In this document: piece by piece, positions 47,801 to 61,500 of the stretch
Numbering within the stretch: position 1 is the first letter of the stretch
Layout: every line of letters begins with the position of its first letter
Notes under the pieces: model-generated
Seen by the model: only the letters and a program-made list of their open reading frames with translations
The model's database searches: none
What the model was told of the DNA's origin: nothing
Program-made: the position numbers and the translations under genes
DNA from: Thamnaconus septentrionalis
Taxonomy: Eukaryota > Chordata > Actinopteri > Tetraodontiformes > Monacanthidae
DNA: 64,000 bases
NCBI GenBank assembly: GCA_009823395.1
Contig: CM020505.1
Coordinates: 6,255,629-6,319,628 of the forward strand
Reading direction: 5' to 3'

Positions 47801-49696
47801 GGCGAAAAAGAACAGCTTGGGAATGAGAGCGTTCACTCTCAACGAGACCTTCCCCACGGACGGAGCCAGATTCCAAAATAAATACAGAGTTTTGCTGGAA
47901 AAAGTTGAAAAAAAATTGAGTCCGGCGAAACATTTATTGCCTCCTTCCATTCTGTGTCACACTGTGACAGTTGGTTCTGTCTTCCAGCGATGCAACACGA
48001 CAAGGGCACAGAAAAACGACACCACTTGCATCGCACAATAGTTTCCATAATGTTCGTGTTATGTTGTCTGTTGTGTTGTGAATCCCCCTCGCTGCACAAA
48101 CAGGATTGGGTCCGCAAGCGGCCTTGGCACTGCTAGTCTAGCCTACTTTCCTTAATGAGATGTTGAAGTTACGTCACAGACCCACAAATGGCAACACACA
48201 TGGTTTTCATTTACCATCCATGCATCCAGAGACATTTTCTAAGTTAGAAGTGTAACTTTTTGCGTGTATATATACCACACATGACAACAACTGCCTACTA
48301 CTACTGCCCGTTTCTCCTAAATCCATTTCATGTGATCATCTTGAGAGTTCATGGTGTGTAGTTTGCGTGTTTGCGAATGCGTGCAGACAAGCTATTTGCA
48401 TTTCAAAAGCTTTTGGTTCATGACACAAAATTTTGTACACCCAAAGCTGAAACTGAGATCTTTTGCTGAGGATTCAGGCCACTTCTGTCCAGTGTGAGCA
48501 CACAACACAAACCGCTTCCCTCTGAGAGCCAACCAGCTGTTTTCATCAAGCCTCCACCACCAGGCCGCTCCAGCTACCGTGAGTTACAGACTGCCGTGGG
48601 CTCATCTGGGTGCACAAGCAGTTCACCTTGGCAAAAGATTGGAATCGTTATGTCAAACTTTCTTACGTTATGTTTTCCACAAATATCTGTTTACCTTATT
48701 TTGCTTAAACTTGAGGCGTTTTCACATCGCTGGAAACAACTAATGGCTTTTTTTTGTTTTGTTTTGGTGAGGCACTAGTCCAGGGCTGGGCAAACTTTTT
48801 GACTGGTGGGCCACAATGGGTTTCTAAAATTTGACAGAGGGGGCCGGAGCAGGAGCAGATGGATGGAGTGTTTTGGTGACCCACCTCATAGGAGGAAAAA
48901 TATATATCATGGGATATGTAGTAAACATGTCCTTCAATGTCTGTTGAAAATGAACTAAAGCAAAGTTACAACAAAATATGTCTTTGAAGCCCCGACAGCA
49001 TTTAGCTCTGTATTAAATAGACTTTTAAAACAATGAAAAAAATGGATGAAAAAAAGTTCTTTTATGATTTACTTAGTATTAATATGCACTACTAATAGTG
49101 TTGCTAAGTGTGTTACTTCTTAGCTCTCTTTCTGCCTCTTCAGCAGTATAACTGAGAGCGTAAAGCACCGGTCAGATTACATCCAGTTGTATCACCTTGC
49201 ATGGCAAATTACAATTCTCTTACAGTTGTTGTTTTAATAGTTTACACTAATGTGATGAGCCTGTGCGCCAACAGCGGGTGAGCGTGCGAAAACACCTGTT
49301 AAAGCAGTGCCAGGTGGAGGGAAATGCTTCAATAAAAAAGATTGTATCCTGGCAGACCTCATACATGACTTACACTACCAGTCAAAGGTTTGGACACACC
49401 TGTTTCTTCTTTATCTTAACTACTTTCTACACTGTAGATGCATAATAAAGGCATCAAATAAATGACCAAGATATGTGGATTAATGTGGCAAAAAAAAATA
49501 AATAAGTAAAACCATTAAATCAGAAGTATGTGTCCAGACTTTTGACTGGTAGTGCACAGGTAAAAAGGCACATGAACCATGGCACGTATTTTTGACGGTG
49601 AACTGATGCAACATTCCCCAGTTGAGCCCACAGATAAGTGCGCGTCTAATCTTCCTATACAGTCAAACATTCCATGTAGTGCAGGAAACACTTAAA

Positions 49697-49745
<49 letters not shown>

Positions 49746-52221
49746 ATGTTGCATGCATCTTACATGAGAAACACTTGGGGACGGCTCTGGGCTTAGCCAT
49801 CACACAGGTAGATACCTTCTTACACTGCCTAGTGGTGACTGAGGGACAAGACAAGGAAGTGGAAGGTGGAGTCACATGTCCTGTGGACCACACCAGCACG
49901 TGCATGCATGTGTGTACAAACACACACACACACAAACACGCAAAACTTTGCCCCAAACTCTGTTACGATCAGCATCAGACTCAGGTTCGTGTGGTGCACT
50001 GTAAACAACAGAGACTTGCGGTTCTTCACATCCACTACTTGCTTTGTTTGATTTTTGTCATTCATTTATGCATCTATCCATCTAATCATTCATGTAGCAA
50101 TATGTTAATTGATTTATTGAAGCATTTATTGACTATACACTTCTCCACAAAGAGAGAAGGTGATATTTCTCCCATTTGTTATTCAGTCCAGTCAGGAGCA
50201 GTCCCCATTGAATCGGTTAGCATTATTCTATCATCTGTTGTATTTTTCTTGCCATTTATGCCTTTTTTGGAATCAGTGGACATCCAAATAATAAGAGCCT
50301 TTACTCTCAACGTGTTGACTCTTAAGTTTGTTTTTCACTTTTTCTACAAATGGACGTATTGAAATCACCTTGGCTTCTGAAGTAAATGCCTTAAAAGAAG
50401 GCATTTTCAGAAAACAACCTCTTGCACTCACCCATTCCTTTTGTGTGGTTGAAGTCACCTCTCACTATTTTACACGAGCGTCCGTCTCCATTGCAAACAC
50501 CGCAGCGGTCTTCTTTGGCCAGAGAGCCGATGATGCCGTCACAGCCGATTTTCTGAGCCATCAACAAAACAAGCAAGTGAGGAAAAAAAAAACTTGTGAG
50601 TTGACATTTGCACAATGTTCCCAACTTGCCTTCCTGTCAGAGACAAAGCCATTAGGGCAGCAACTAACGATTATTTTTGTTGTCGACTAATCTATCAATT
50701 TTCTTTTTTTTTAATTAGTCACGATTATACGAAATATCATAGGTATATTAATTCACAATTTAAAGGTTCATGCAATGTTTATCACAATTAAATACCTTAA
50801 ACAGATTTCATACAACTCAAATTAAATATCAAATTAATATGCTCTAAATAACACAGTTGATAAGTGATAAGAGAAAGGGTGTTACAATTCGAATTCATGT
50901 TGTCGACGTCACAGTATTTCATCCGATGCACAGGTCTGAGTCAAAAACATCTCATGTGTTTGATAAATTTTACGCTAACACGATTTATCAAAGTTGGAGA
51001 CGGAGTCCACAGAGTGAAAGCACAGCTTCCTATAAAATGTGACCATTTATCAAAACTGTTCACCAACTTAACACACTCTATTAATTATCACTTGTGGCTC
51101 TATATTGCCGCGCAGGCTCGGGCTCTGTTTTCACTGTAAAGTCTACCTTCCTCCAACCCACAGGCAGAAATTGGACACTGCTGTGCCTGCAGCGGAGACT
51201 GAAGAGACGGACCACATACGCGAGAGCAGGCCTGCTTCGAGTTTGCAGACTGGAGTGTTTTGCAGGCTGCTGCAACTGATCAGGATGAACTCGCTGACAC
51301 CATGACATCTCACACTAGCTTTTGGGAGAACGAGTGTGTGCCAACTCAATCCGTCTGCACACAGAATAACAACAAGCAATTTCTTCTCTCTTTTTCCCCC
51401 CACACAGTCAGGCAACATAACGAGATCAAGGGGGGGAGGCCAACAAACCAAGCCAAGCACACAATGACAAAGGAAATTAAAGGAGCAGAGATTTACTTTG
51501 AGAAATAAGCGAGGATGACGACGGGTTCTCATCGTAAAAACCACCTAGTGGACCTCCAGTCGCTGGGCAAAGAGTTTGGAGAGTGTTAGAGTGTCAGATG
51601 GAAGTGCACTCCACCCTCCAACACATCATCTAGACGTCTGCAGTCTGGATTCACTCATACGCTGTTCTAGTATCACCGCTAACCCAAACTAGCTCAGCTC
51701 GCCAGCCTGCGAGTGGACTGAGCTCTCGGCCGTGGACTGAGCATCTACAGTGACTGCACCACTGGGGAGCTTCCTGTAGAACATCACTGCTATTAGCCTC
51801 ATCTGGGAGAACTAAAACACCCCGAACACACACTTACATACGCTGTAACATTCATATATACCCTACCAGTCAAAAGTTTGGACACATACATTTATTTACA
51901 TTGCAGATTGTCACTCAAAGCATCAGAACTATGAATGAACACATATGGAATATATATTAAACAAAAAAGTGTGAAATAACTCAAACAAGTTTTGTATTTT
52001 ACATGATCTAGAGTAGCCACCCTTCATATAAAATATATATAACATAGTAGTAGTAAAGATAGTAAAGGACAAAGAAGGGTGTGTTTACTTAGAAAAAAAA
52101 AATCAGCAAACAGCAGGTAGGGGGCAGTAATTGCTTACAAGTTTTAGGATATAAAAAAGAAAATCACACAAAGACCAGAGGAAATCAAGCACTGATCCAC
52201 ACATAATGTGCATGTGTGTGC

Positions 52222-52260
<39 letters not shown>

Positions 52261-52533
52261 ATTTCATAAAGCAAAGCTCAGTCGACCAATTTCGACCTCT
52301 ATTCCTTTTCCTTTTTTTTGTACAGCCAAACCCAAAGTCTTCCCCTAATAGTAAACCTAATAGTCCATACCCACCTCGAACCTAACCTCAGCCCTGCCCC
52401 TAAACTCAGCCTTCAACCTAAAGTTTAAAGATAAAGTTGTGTGACAATCAGCCAACATCTACTCCCTTTCCAAAAACGTACAAAAAAAAAACAAACTTGA
52501 GTAAGTCCTCACAACATTGTAGTTACAAGAAAA

Positions 52534-52565
<32 letters not shown>

Positions 52566-55500
52566 CACAGACAAATAGCTAAAGCTGAAGGGCATGTGTC
52601 AGGAGTTGCGGGCTCTGTCAGCCAGACTGCCTTTTTCTAGCTTCGCTGGAAGTTCATCTCCATTTTCCCCGCCTGTTTCCTTTATCGCTTCCCACCTTTC
52701 TAGCCAATGTTTTCATAGCATGTCTTAGTCTGACATGCCAGGAGAAGAAAACTACCCACGCCTCCGCCACCGCCTCCCCCTCTCTGTATCTTCACTATCT
52801 TCCATCATCATCATCATCATCATCAAGTTCTGAACGGCTTTTCTCACTTCTCCTCACTCACAGCCTTTCACACCTACAGCCAAACTTCTTTCGGATGTAC
52901 CCGCCAAGTCAAGACTGTGGAGAGATGTGATGAGAAATGTGCGGATAGTGTGTGTGTGTGTGTGTGTGTGTGTGTAAGTACCTGGCACCTGCCGTTAACA
53001 CATAGGTCCGCGTCGTACGGCCCACAGGGCGTCCCGTCCATCACTCTGTCAGCCATCAGCACCGGGACGTCCCGACCCACTGGACTGCAGAACAACACGC
53101 AGGGCTTCTCTGAAAAAGCACACGCGCACACACACACAGTCAATGTACCAATCATTGCCAACATTCAGTACTACCCACTCCTTCAAATATGGAATCATCC
53201 GGTTTGAAAGCGAAGCAGAAACTCGACATGGGATTGAATGTTAAACCAAAGTCTAGGCATCAAAATTCACAAGCCAGTGGGTGACATCATCACGTGATCT
53301 TTAGACACAGTCCATGGTTGAATTAGAGGAACACTCAAAACACACAAGTTTGAATATACTTTGGACATATATATACATGGCATCAGCCATCCATTGGTGT
53401 ATGAGTGTGTGAGTGAATGGGTGAATGAGAGGCCATTGTAAAGCGCTTTGAGGCACTTGAAGTATTTTTTTTTAATACTTTTTTTTTCTCTTTATAGTTC
53501 ATGATATTTATATTTATATTACTATTTTATGATATGTATGTGTGACGTATGTTTGTGATTGTGCCATTTCATGTTTTTATTTGTGGGTCCTATGAGCTGG
53601 AACCCAATGGCCCTTTTTGGGACATGAGATAATTAAAACTGAACTGAACTGAACTGTGAAAGTGCTGGAAAGCTGCTCTACAAGTCCATTGACCATTATA
53701 CACATATATATTTGTTGCTGGTGAGACAAACCTGCAATTGGCAGTTGTTAAACATTTCATCAGTTTCGTCTGTGCTTCATGAAAATGGGTGATTGAAAAA
53801 AATTCTATCTGTAACTGCATTATCTCAGAGGGGGCAGCTTTGGCAGAACCACGCGCGCAAACAGTCGCACTTCATTTCAGATGGAAATTAAACCCAGCTC
53901 TCAAGTCCATTAAACTATAACTTCCATTTTCATCGCAGTTATAAATGGGGAAGCTCTCCACTGGACAATAGTTGATGCTATTTCTCACTCTCTCTTTTAC
54001 AAGGGAAGAGAGTTGGGAATCTTTCCTCACTTCTGTTCTACTGAACTGTAAATATTTCTTTATGAGGCACGCCCACTTTTTCTGTAAAGTACATCTGTTA
54101 CACATGCACACAGTTTACTTTGTTTTAGCGCAAGAACCATCTCACTGCTGAGTTCCTCTCTCGGTTCGTCCAGTCGTCTATTCATTCTTACATTCATTGT
54201 CCAGGGGTTGAAAAAAAAGGATTTACTTCCAGCTGCTTAGACCCCAAAGTATGACGTGAAAAATGCAAATTTAGCCACATTACTAGAAAGTGAATGCTTT
54301 GGCACAATCTACTCCTGGCCGTGGGATACAATCTCAGAGAGGAAACAACATTTGAACTTGGCAGGGTCTTTGGAATAGGAGAACCTTGAAAACACATTAG
54401 CACTTTTTGTTGGAGAAAAAGTAGACATCAAAGAATCCAGCACTGGGATTCATGTTCTGCCTCCTCCAAAGGAAAGCAGGTCTTTCGACTTGACTTTTAG
54501 GTGCCTAAAGCAATTTTAACAGTTCATTTTAGCCTTTAATATGTCTACACTGTAAGTTGATGTAACATGAACTAACCGTGTAATGACATTTAGTGCTGTT
54601 TCACTCATGTCCCAACAAACAACAGCAGCGAGACACATCTGTTGTTCACATTGGACACGTTTTGAATCACACCAGTATGATTACAACACATCTGCCAGTG
54701 CAGATGTGATTTCCAATATATTTTTCATCCCTGCTCTCATTCCTACTTCATCCTGCCGACTTAACAGCCTTTACGAGGGGTGTGAAATACAGCAGGGCAA
54801 TTCTTGAAAATGTGCAAACTGAAATAAAAGATTAGTGCTGACTCCATGGATGCACATACATGCGTAATACACACCTATACCTGCTTGAGAGGGTGTGTGT
54901 ATGAGTGCATCTCACCTTCATTCAAGACAGCAGTCAGCATGTTGCCCTTTTTCTTGCTGGAGTGTCGGTCATAAGACAAACACTGCAGGTCTCTGAAGCT
55001 GGGCGCCCCCTTGGGACAGGGAGCACCTTCGCAGGCCTTGTGCTCCACATTGGCCTTCTGGCATTGTCTCCCGCCTGGGCCAGGCCTGCATGGCAATTCA
55101 CATGTGTGACCTTTTGTTTAATATAATGGCCAAAGTAATTTTGACCATATTTGATGTATTTTCTGGTTTTTGAAAAATCTGAAAACACAATTAAGGCCTT
55201 ACGAGTGGGGGAGGAGGTGTTGTGGTAAAAAGTGAAAGCATTTATTATCAAGCAACAACAACAAAAACAAGCTCAGAGACAGTCTGTAGAATTGGGTATT
55301 CTCTGAATTAAACAAACCACAATAAACTGATTCACTTCCTCCCACATTTACCCACAATTCTCCTCACAACGTGCAAACTTACTGGCATTGACACCGCACT
55401 ATTGCCTGTGGCGTAAAATCATGTCTTACTGACTGAGTGAAAGGAAACCACTTACCAAAACAATTTAGTGTGGGATTTCTTCCCAGGTCCTTAATAGTAC

Positions 55501-56271
55501 AAATGAGCAATCACTCAAATTGAACAGTCGTAAATATGTTAAACCTAGAGGTAAAGCTTCCCCGCACTGTAAAAGCTGCTGATTGGGAAAATGCCAGTCC
55601 AATATGGCTTCCATTAAGGATGACGGGAGCATGAAGACTTGGTGTTTTAGAAAACTGCTATTTTTGGTCAACTTTGTACACACTTTGTATGCATTTCAAG
55701 AACATCCGTCCAACCATCTCTGGAAGCTGGCGAAATAAAAATGCACCGAGAGACCAAGTTGCTGCGAGTTATTTGTGTCTGAGGACACAACTCTTGGGTG
55801 CACCACACTGATAAAATCTCTTTCACACACAAGCTTTATAGGAAGGCGAAACGTGAAAGGTGTTTGACGTACGGAGGGTTGTCACACTTCCTCTGCCTGA
55901 ACTGAACTCCGGTACCGCAGGTCCTGCTGCACATGCTCCACTGACTCCATGGGCTCCAGTCACCGTCCACATGCTGAGGGATGGGTGTCTTACTGACACA
56001 CTCACCTGACCTGCACCACTGATGTACACACACACACACACAGAATTACGCAAGCACATTGTACAAATCTGGGCTGATGTGTGCTGCGGCTGCGGAGCTG
56101 GTGCTTGGTGGTTGGGTCGGGTGGAAATGTCCTGCCTTGTCTGCTCCACACTCTGTTCCATCCAGCGGAGGGTCCAGCTTGGTCTTGCAGGACGAATCTC
56201 CCTCAATTAGACACCAGAGGCCGGCACACATCAGGTGCTGAAACACACAAATACTGTTCAGTCAGATGAAG

Positions 56272-56322
<51 letters not shown>

Positions 56323-56328
56323 GATAGA

Positions 56329-56371
<43 letters not shown>

Positions 56372-58497
56372 GCAGACCCTAACATTAAATACCAGGACAA
56401 AAAGTACACACTGGAACTTTAATGACTGCTTGAATGCTGTTTTTAATGTAACACGACAAGACTCAATTGAAACACTTTGATTAAATTTGGAAGGCATGCA
56501 TCAGTTTGTGAGGCAGGGGGCAACAAAATTGACATCTTTAAGGGAGAGAAAGAAAGATCCTCTGCTTCACTGTTAGGTGTTGTTTTGTTTGTAGTGAGGC
56601 TAACTGGAGATTTTATGGCATGTCAGGTTTTGCAAGCACAGGATAAGGATAGACCGCTCTGTGAATATTACTAGCTAAGATTCCTATTCAAATAACAGGC
56701 CTGAAGCTCAGAATGTCCGAGTTTCCATTGCAGAGGTTATGTATTAAGTCAGTTCCAGGTGGATATACACAGCGGCAACCTACTTAATATCAGGCTTTGC
56801 ACACATAGGATATACCCCTGGAATCCCAGGAATTTTTACAGCAAAAACGAAGGGGAAGAAAAGCATGCGTTAGCACTATAGACTAGCGCTAGCTAGCTAG
56901 ATGCTAGATGCTAGATGCTGGAAAGTTAGCATACTTGCTAACTCGCAGGGTTTAGGTGGCAAAACTTGTTGACTTGAAGTTGATTTCTACGGAAGTGCAT
57001 TGCATTCATTGGATAAAAAAAAAAATAGGCACCTTATCGCTTAATTATGAGATCAGGATCTCTTGATTATGAGAAAAGATCTCGTAATTATGACATAAAA
57101 TAAAGAAAGAGGAAACGTCCTCTTTCTAAACGTGTAAATCCTTTCTAATCAGTGGGTAATAATGCCGCTATAGTAGTTAATCTGCTATTACTACCGTCTT
57201 GGCTTGAGATACTGGGAAATACTTGCAATTCTTCAAACTGAGGATGGTATTACTATTAGTGTGTCAACACTGCGCAGGCATTTCAAGTCGTGCTTGTTGA
57301 AGCTCTTCTTTTCTTTTTTGCAGGAGCAGTTGAATAAACACGGGATGCATCATGGATATAATATAAATTCATACATTTGAAATGCATCCAGCCTGGTTTG
57401 GTAGTGACCCAAAAAACACACAGCACCTGTTACAACTAGGATATCTTTTCTCGTAATTTTGAGATCCTTATCTCATATTTACGAGATCCTGATCTCGTAA
57501 ATATGAGATAAGGTTGTTTTTTTTTTATCCAGTGAATGCAATGCGCTTCCTTAGATTTCTTTTGAGAGACTTTTAAGTTGTCTGCTTCTTCTGTCACTAG
57601 AGATTTACAAGTTTGCACAATCAGAAAAATCCAAGCAAACGTCACCTGTCCGAACACGAAGAAAACTCCTAAAATGAAAACTTGTCAGTGGCCCGGGATT
57701 ATACATCAAATATCTATAAATAGATTCTTCTTCTTTTTCTGAACATTGCAGAACTCATTTCACAATTAGGGAACATTTAAAAGTGTTTCACCTCCATTTC
57801 ATTGCAGAAAGTGGCATTGGTTCCAAACAGGATCTGGCACTGTTCATCCACACTGTAATGCATGCCTGGGAGTTTGGGGGGAAGCCGAATCTGGTAGCGG
57901 CTTCTGGGGTCTGTATGAAGCAGGCAGGCACTGGATTTTGACCTGTTTGAAAAGTAAACACGATCACCAGAAATTTCACTCTGGGCTTCCCAAGAAACCA
58001 TTTTTTTGTCCTCGATCAAATAGTACTGCAAAAGTAGCACTGGTGCGCAGCAGGAGGAGAGGAGGAATTTGAGTATTGAGTAGGTAAAACTGAGACTATT
58101 GTATGAGTGTTGACTCTCTGTAGTTCCTATAGCTTTCTATGGCTACAGCAATATCAGATTAGTCTGTCTAGCAAAGCGGTGGGCAAACTACGGCCCGGGG
58201 GCCATGTGTGGCTCGTTAAGATTTTTAATCCGCCTGCCGAACTTGAAGAAATTATATTAAGAGAACTATATTTTTAAACATAAAACAAGTACTAGGATTT
58301 ACCTCAAACATGTAAAATGCCCAGCCAGGAGCTCACACTACCTTAATTATGAAGGCAAATGCAGCAGAAACAAAGCATTTCTTCTACATTTCTATTGGAT
58401 TCAGCTCTTCATGTTGTCTTTCACCCCATATTCAGGATTTTAAAAAAAGCCAACAAATGTTATCTAATCCACTTTAACACATACAGACACATTATTA

Positions 58498-58565
<68 letters not shown>

Positions 58566-61500
58566 GAAATTCATCATTTTGGCCTTCCCACCCATCAGTC
58601 CTGGAAAGCCAATCTTTGGAAAATAATCAATGAGCCTTTGTGGGAAAGTTGCCACTAACTCAGATTTTAATTCTGTGCCAGCATGATGTCACCTCCTTGA
58701 GGGTAAAAAAAGCTCTGATACACAACCCTTAAGTTCCACATTAAGGGTTATTATCCAAGGCTGTAGAAATTGCCAACAGGGACAACTGAATGCACAAATA
58801 CAATACAGTACAATTTCATGAAAAAGCTCCTTTGGATGTGTCTAGCATGAGGAATTTTGTTATGCTACGTCCAAAGCATACTTTTCCACGTCCCAGCTGA
58901 CAAACAGGGGGAAAGCACCTTGTAAATCCTGTCTCTGAATGACCCTCTAGATCACTCTCTCTAAAGAATGAACATAGAGATCACCTCAGGAAGTTTTCCA
59001 GATCATCACGGCTGCAGGAGGACCAAGACAGATCGCTGGGGTTTCTTCCTTTGACCCATTCACCGGACATAATGTGGGAGTGGCCAGTACACGTGGCATG
59101 GTCATCATCGTGGCTCATTCCCATGCTAAAAACAAAACAAAGATAGACAACCTGTCAGAAGTTATGTCCATAAGCCCTGTCATTTTTCATATTTATTCTC
59201 ATTTATTTCATTAATGACTGATAACTGCAGCATTACCCTCCTGTACACTGAGCAGTTTCCATTCAAAGTCGAAACAGATTCCTAATGTCATGGCTAGGCT
59301 TGTGTTTTTATTCAATTCTCAACTGTCTTTGTTTAATATAACAACATTGTACACTGCATCTCCTTTAGTCAATGTTATGACAGCTGCAAGTATTTGCGAT
59401 ATGTCTCCTCCCAAATGGCTGTGAAACATGACTCAGAAAGCTTCTTTGATATAAAGAATCAGACAGATACTTCAAAGATACATCTAAGCAACAGCACCAG
59501 GGTGGTGCAGTGGTTTGTCCCATCACATCACAGCAAGAAGGTGCTGGATTCCAAGGCCTGGATCCTTCAGGGTGCAGTTTGCATGTTCTTGGGTGGTGGG
59601 AGTTGAGCGTGCTTGGTTGCTCCATATATGTTTTTCCACCCACAGTTGTGACTTATGTACAGTGTATAAATTGAATATTCTCTTCATCTTTAACCAGACA
59701 AAGACTCTGAGAGCAAAGCAATAAATAATTTCTTGTGCTTGTCCTCAAGTGTCTGCAGAGGAAACTGCAATAACTCTGAAGCAGGGGGAAGAGATCAGAG
59801 TCCAAGAACCATTGGGCTCAGACGGAACCATTAAGATCTGACCAGACTTTGCCTTTTATTGCAGCTGACACATAAAGAAAAAACCCGAGCACAGTGTCCG
59901 ATATGATGGATAAAACACACATACATCATGTAGCTGACAATGTAACCAGACACAGTCATCAATCATTCACAATAATCATACATCATAAGGTAATTGTGTT
60001 TCTGTGTGTGTATATTTTTATAACGCATTAATCGCAATAAGATTAAATACAAGGCACAATGCACAATTTTTTTTAATCACAAGCCTTTTGTCCCTTCTCC
60101 TCACCCGTAGTCAGGCCCTCAAGCCGTAGCGCTGTGTTTCAGTCTTTTAAACCCTGACAATATAATAACGGACAATGAAAGTCTCGCTCCACATCATGGT
60201 GGCTTTTGTTGATTTGCTGATACAATGCTCTCTCCCTGGTAACACTGATTGCAAAGGTTAATTGTACTGAACACCCAATTGCCACGTCATAGTCATAGTG
60301 ATCCCTCCACTCTGTAAGCTGAGCAGAGGCAGCTGTGAGCCCAAAGCTCACACTTCGCACCCGTGACTGAAATCCAAAACATGAACGCTGCACAATTTAA
60401 AATTATGCAGTCAAAACCACCGTCTCAACAAAAGACTATAGCAAATTGTATTTGGAGAAAATTACCTGCATTGGTGCACAAAAATGAAACATGAGGGGAC
60501 AAAAAGGCCTTCTGGTATAGAGCAGTGTTTATATGCCTCATGTGATTATGGCAAATTAGATTACATGGTTTTGGAATTATCTGTCCTGGTCACTCCCAAA
60601 GAGAAGCTCTACTTTTTTCCAGCTCTGCCTCCTGTTTTTTCCTCAGTGCCACTGTCTCTAAACCACACAATGTCACTGCCCTTTTCTTCTACTTCAACGT
60701 TGGTGTCCTTGGCAGGAAAAGACATTCACTAGGTTAATTTCTTTATCCCTGTGAAGAGTTGCCTGGATTGAAGAATGTCACTAGAGCCATCAACAATTGA
60801 TTGAGCAGTAAATGGGTGAAATTTCAATTCTGAATGAGCTCTCTCTTTAATGTGTGACCAATGGCAGGGAGGCTGTGAAGCAGCTGACCAAGACCTTCAT
60901 TGGTACATACAACTGTGACTTTACCCTGTCAGTTCTTTTACTGGACTACAGCAGCCAGTGAAAACATTCAGTCAAGAAGAAATGGACAGAGTGAAAAAAT
61001 GTATTTTCTTAACTTATTTTCTTTTAAAAAGACACCACCTGTTCATATATATTTGTGAACCGTGACAGGATCCTATTCAGATCAGCTGAATGCGGCTCAC
61101 AAACTCATGACATGGCACATTATTACAGGACTGGAAAGTATTAAAAATGACAACTTACACACTGATTAGCATAGTAACGACTGCAGTTGTTTTTTTTTAA
61201 TGTGGGCGAAGCTTCACCGCGTGAGCACTGGTAGCCATCATCAGCACAAGCAGTGAGCGGCTGGCCGATCACAAGGGGAAGCAGTGAGCTGCTTCAAGGC
61301 GTAGCCACAGATGGAGCAGGTAGGGGAGGGGGGGAAGAGAGCCAAGACAGTGAGAGAAACGCTTGTTTTGTAAGGACTACAAAGCTCAAACTAGGAGGGT
61401 TTCTGACCAAACAAACCTTGTTTATAGTAGACCACATATAAACCTTGTTTATATGTGGTCTACTTCATTTTGGAAGTAGACCACAAAATGAATGTATTCA

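Noticed and set aside
49663..49956. Cys/Lys-rich minus-strand frame ([18 protein letters not shown]) as an extra adamts17 exon
   Set aside because: Exons h and i already join in phase and match the family. The segment has no paralogue in ADAMTS spacers and merges into a CA repeat.
49622..50362. 246-codon plus-strand ORF
   Set aside because: It reads through a CA microsatellite (Thr-His repeats) and intronic sequence of adamts17, with no known similarity.
59497..59620. Possible tRNA gene or tRNA-derived SINE head (GGTGGTGCAGTGGTTTG)
   Set aside because: No cloverleaf or intact B box was found. It fits better as a degraded copy of a common fish interspersed repeat.
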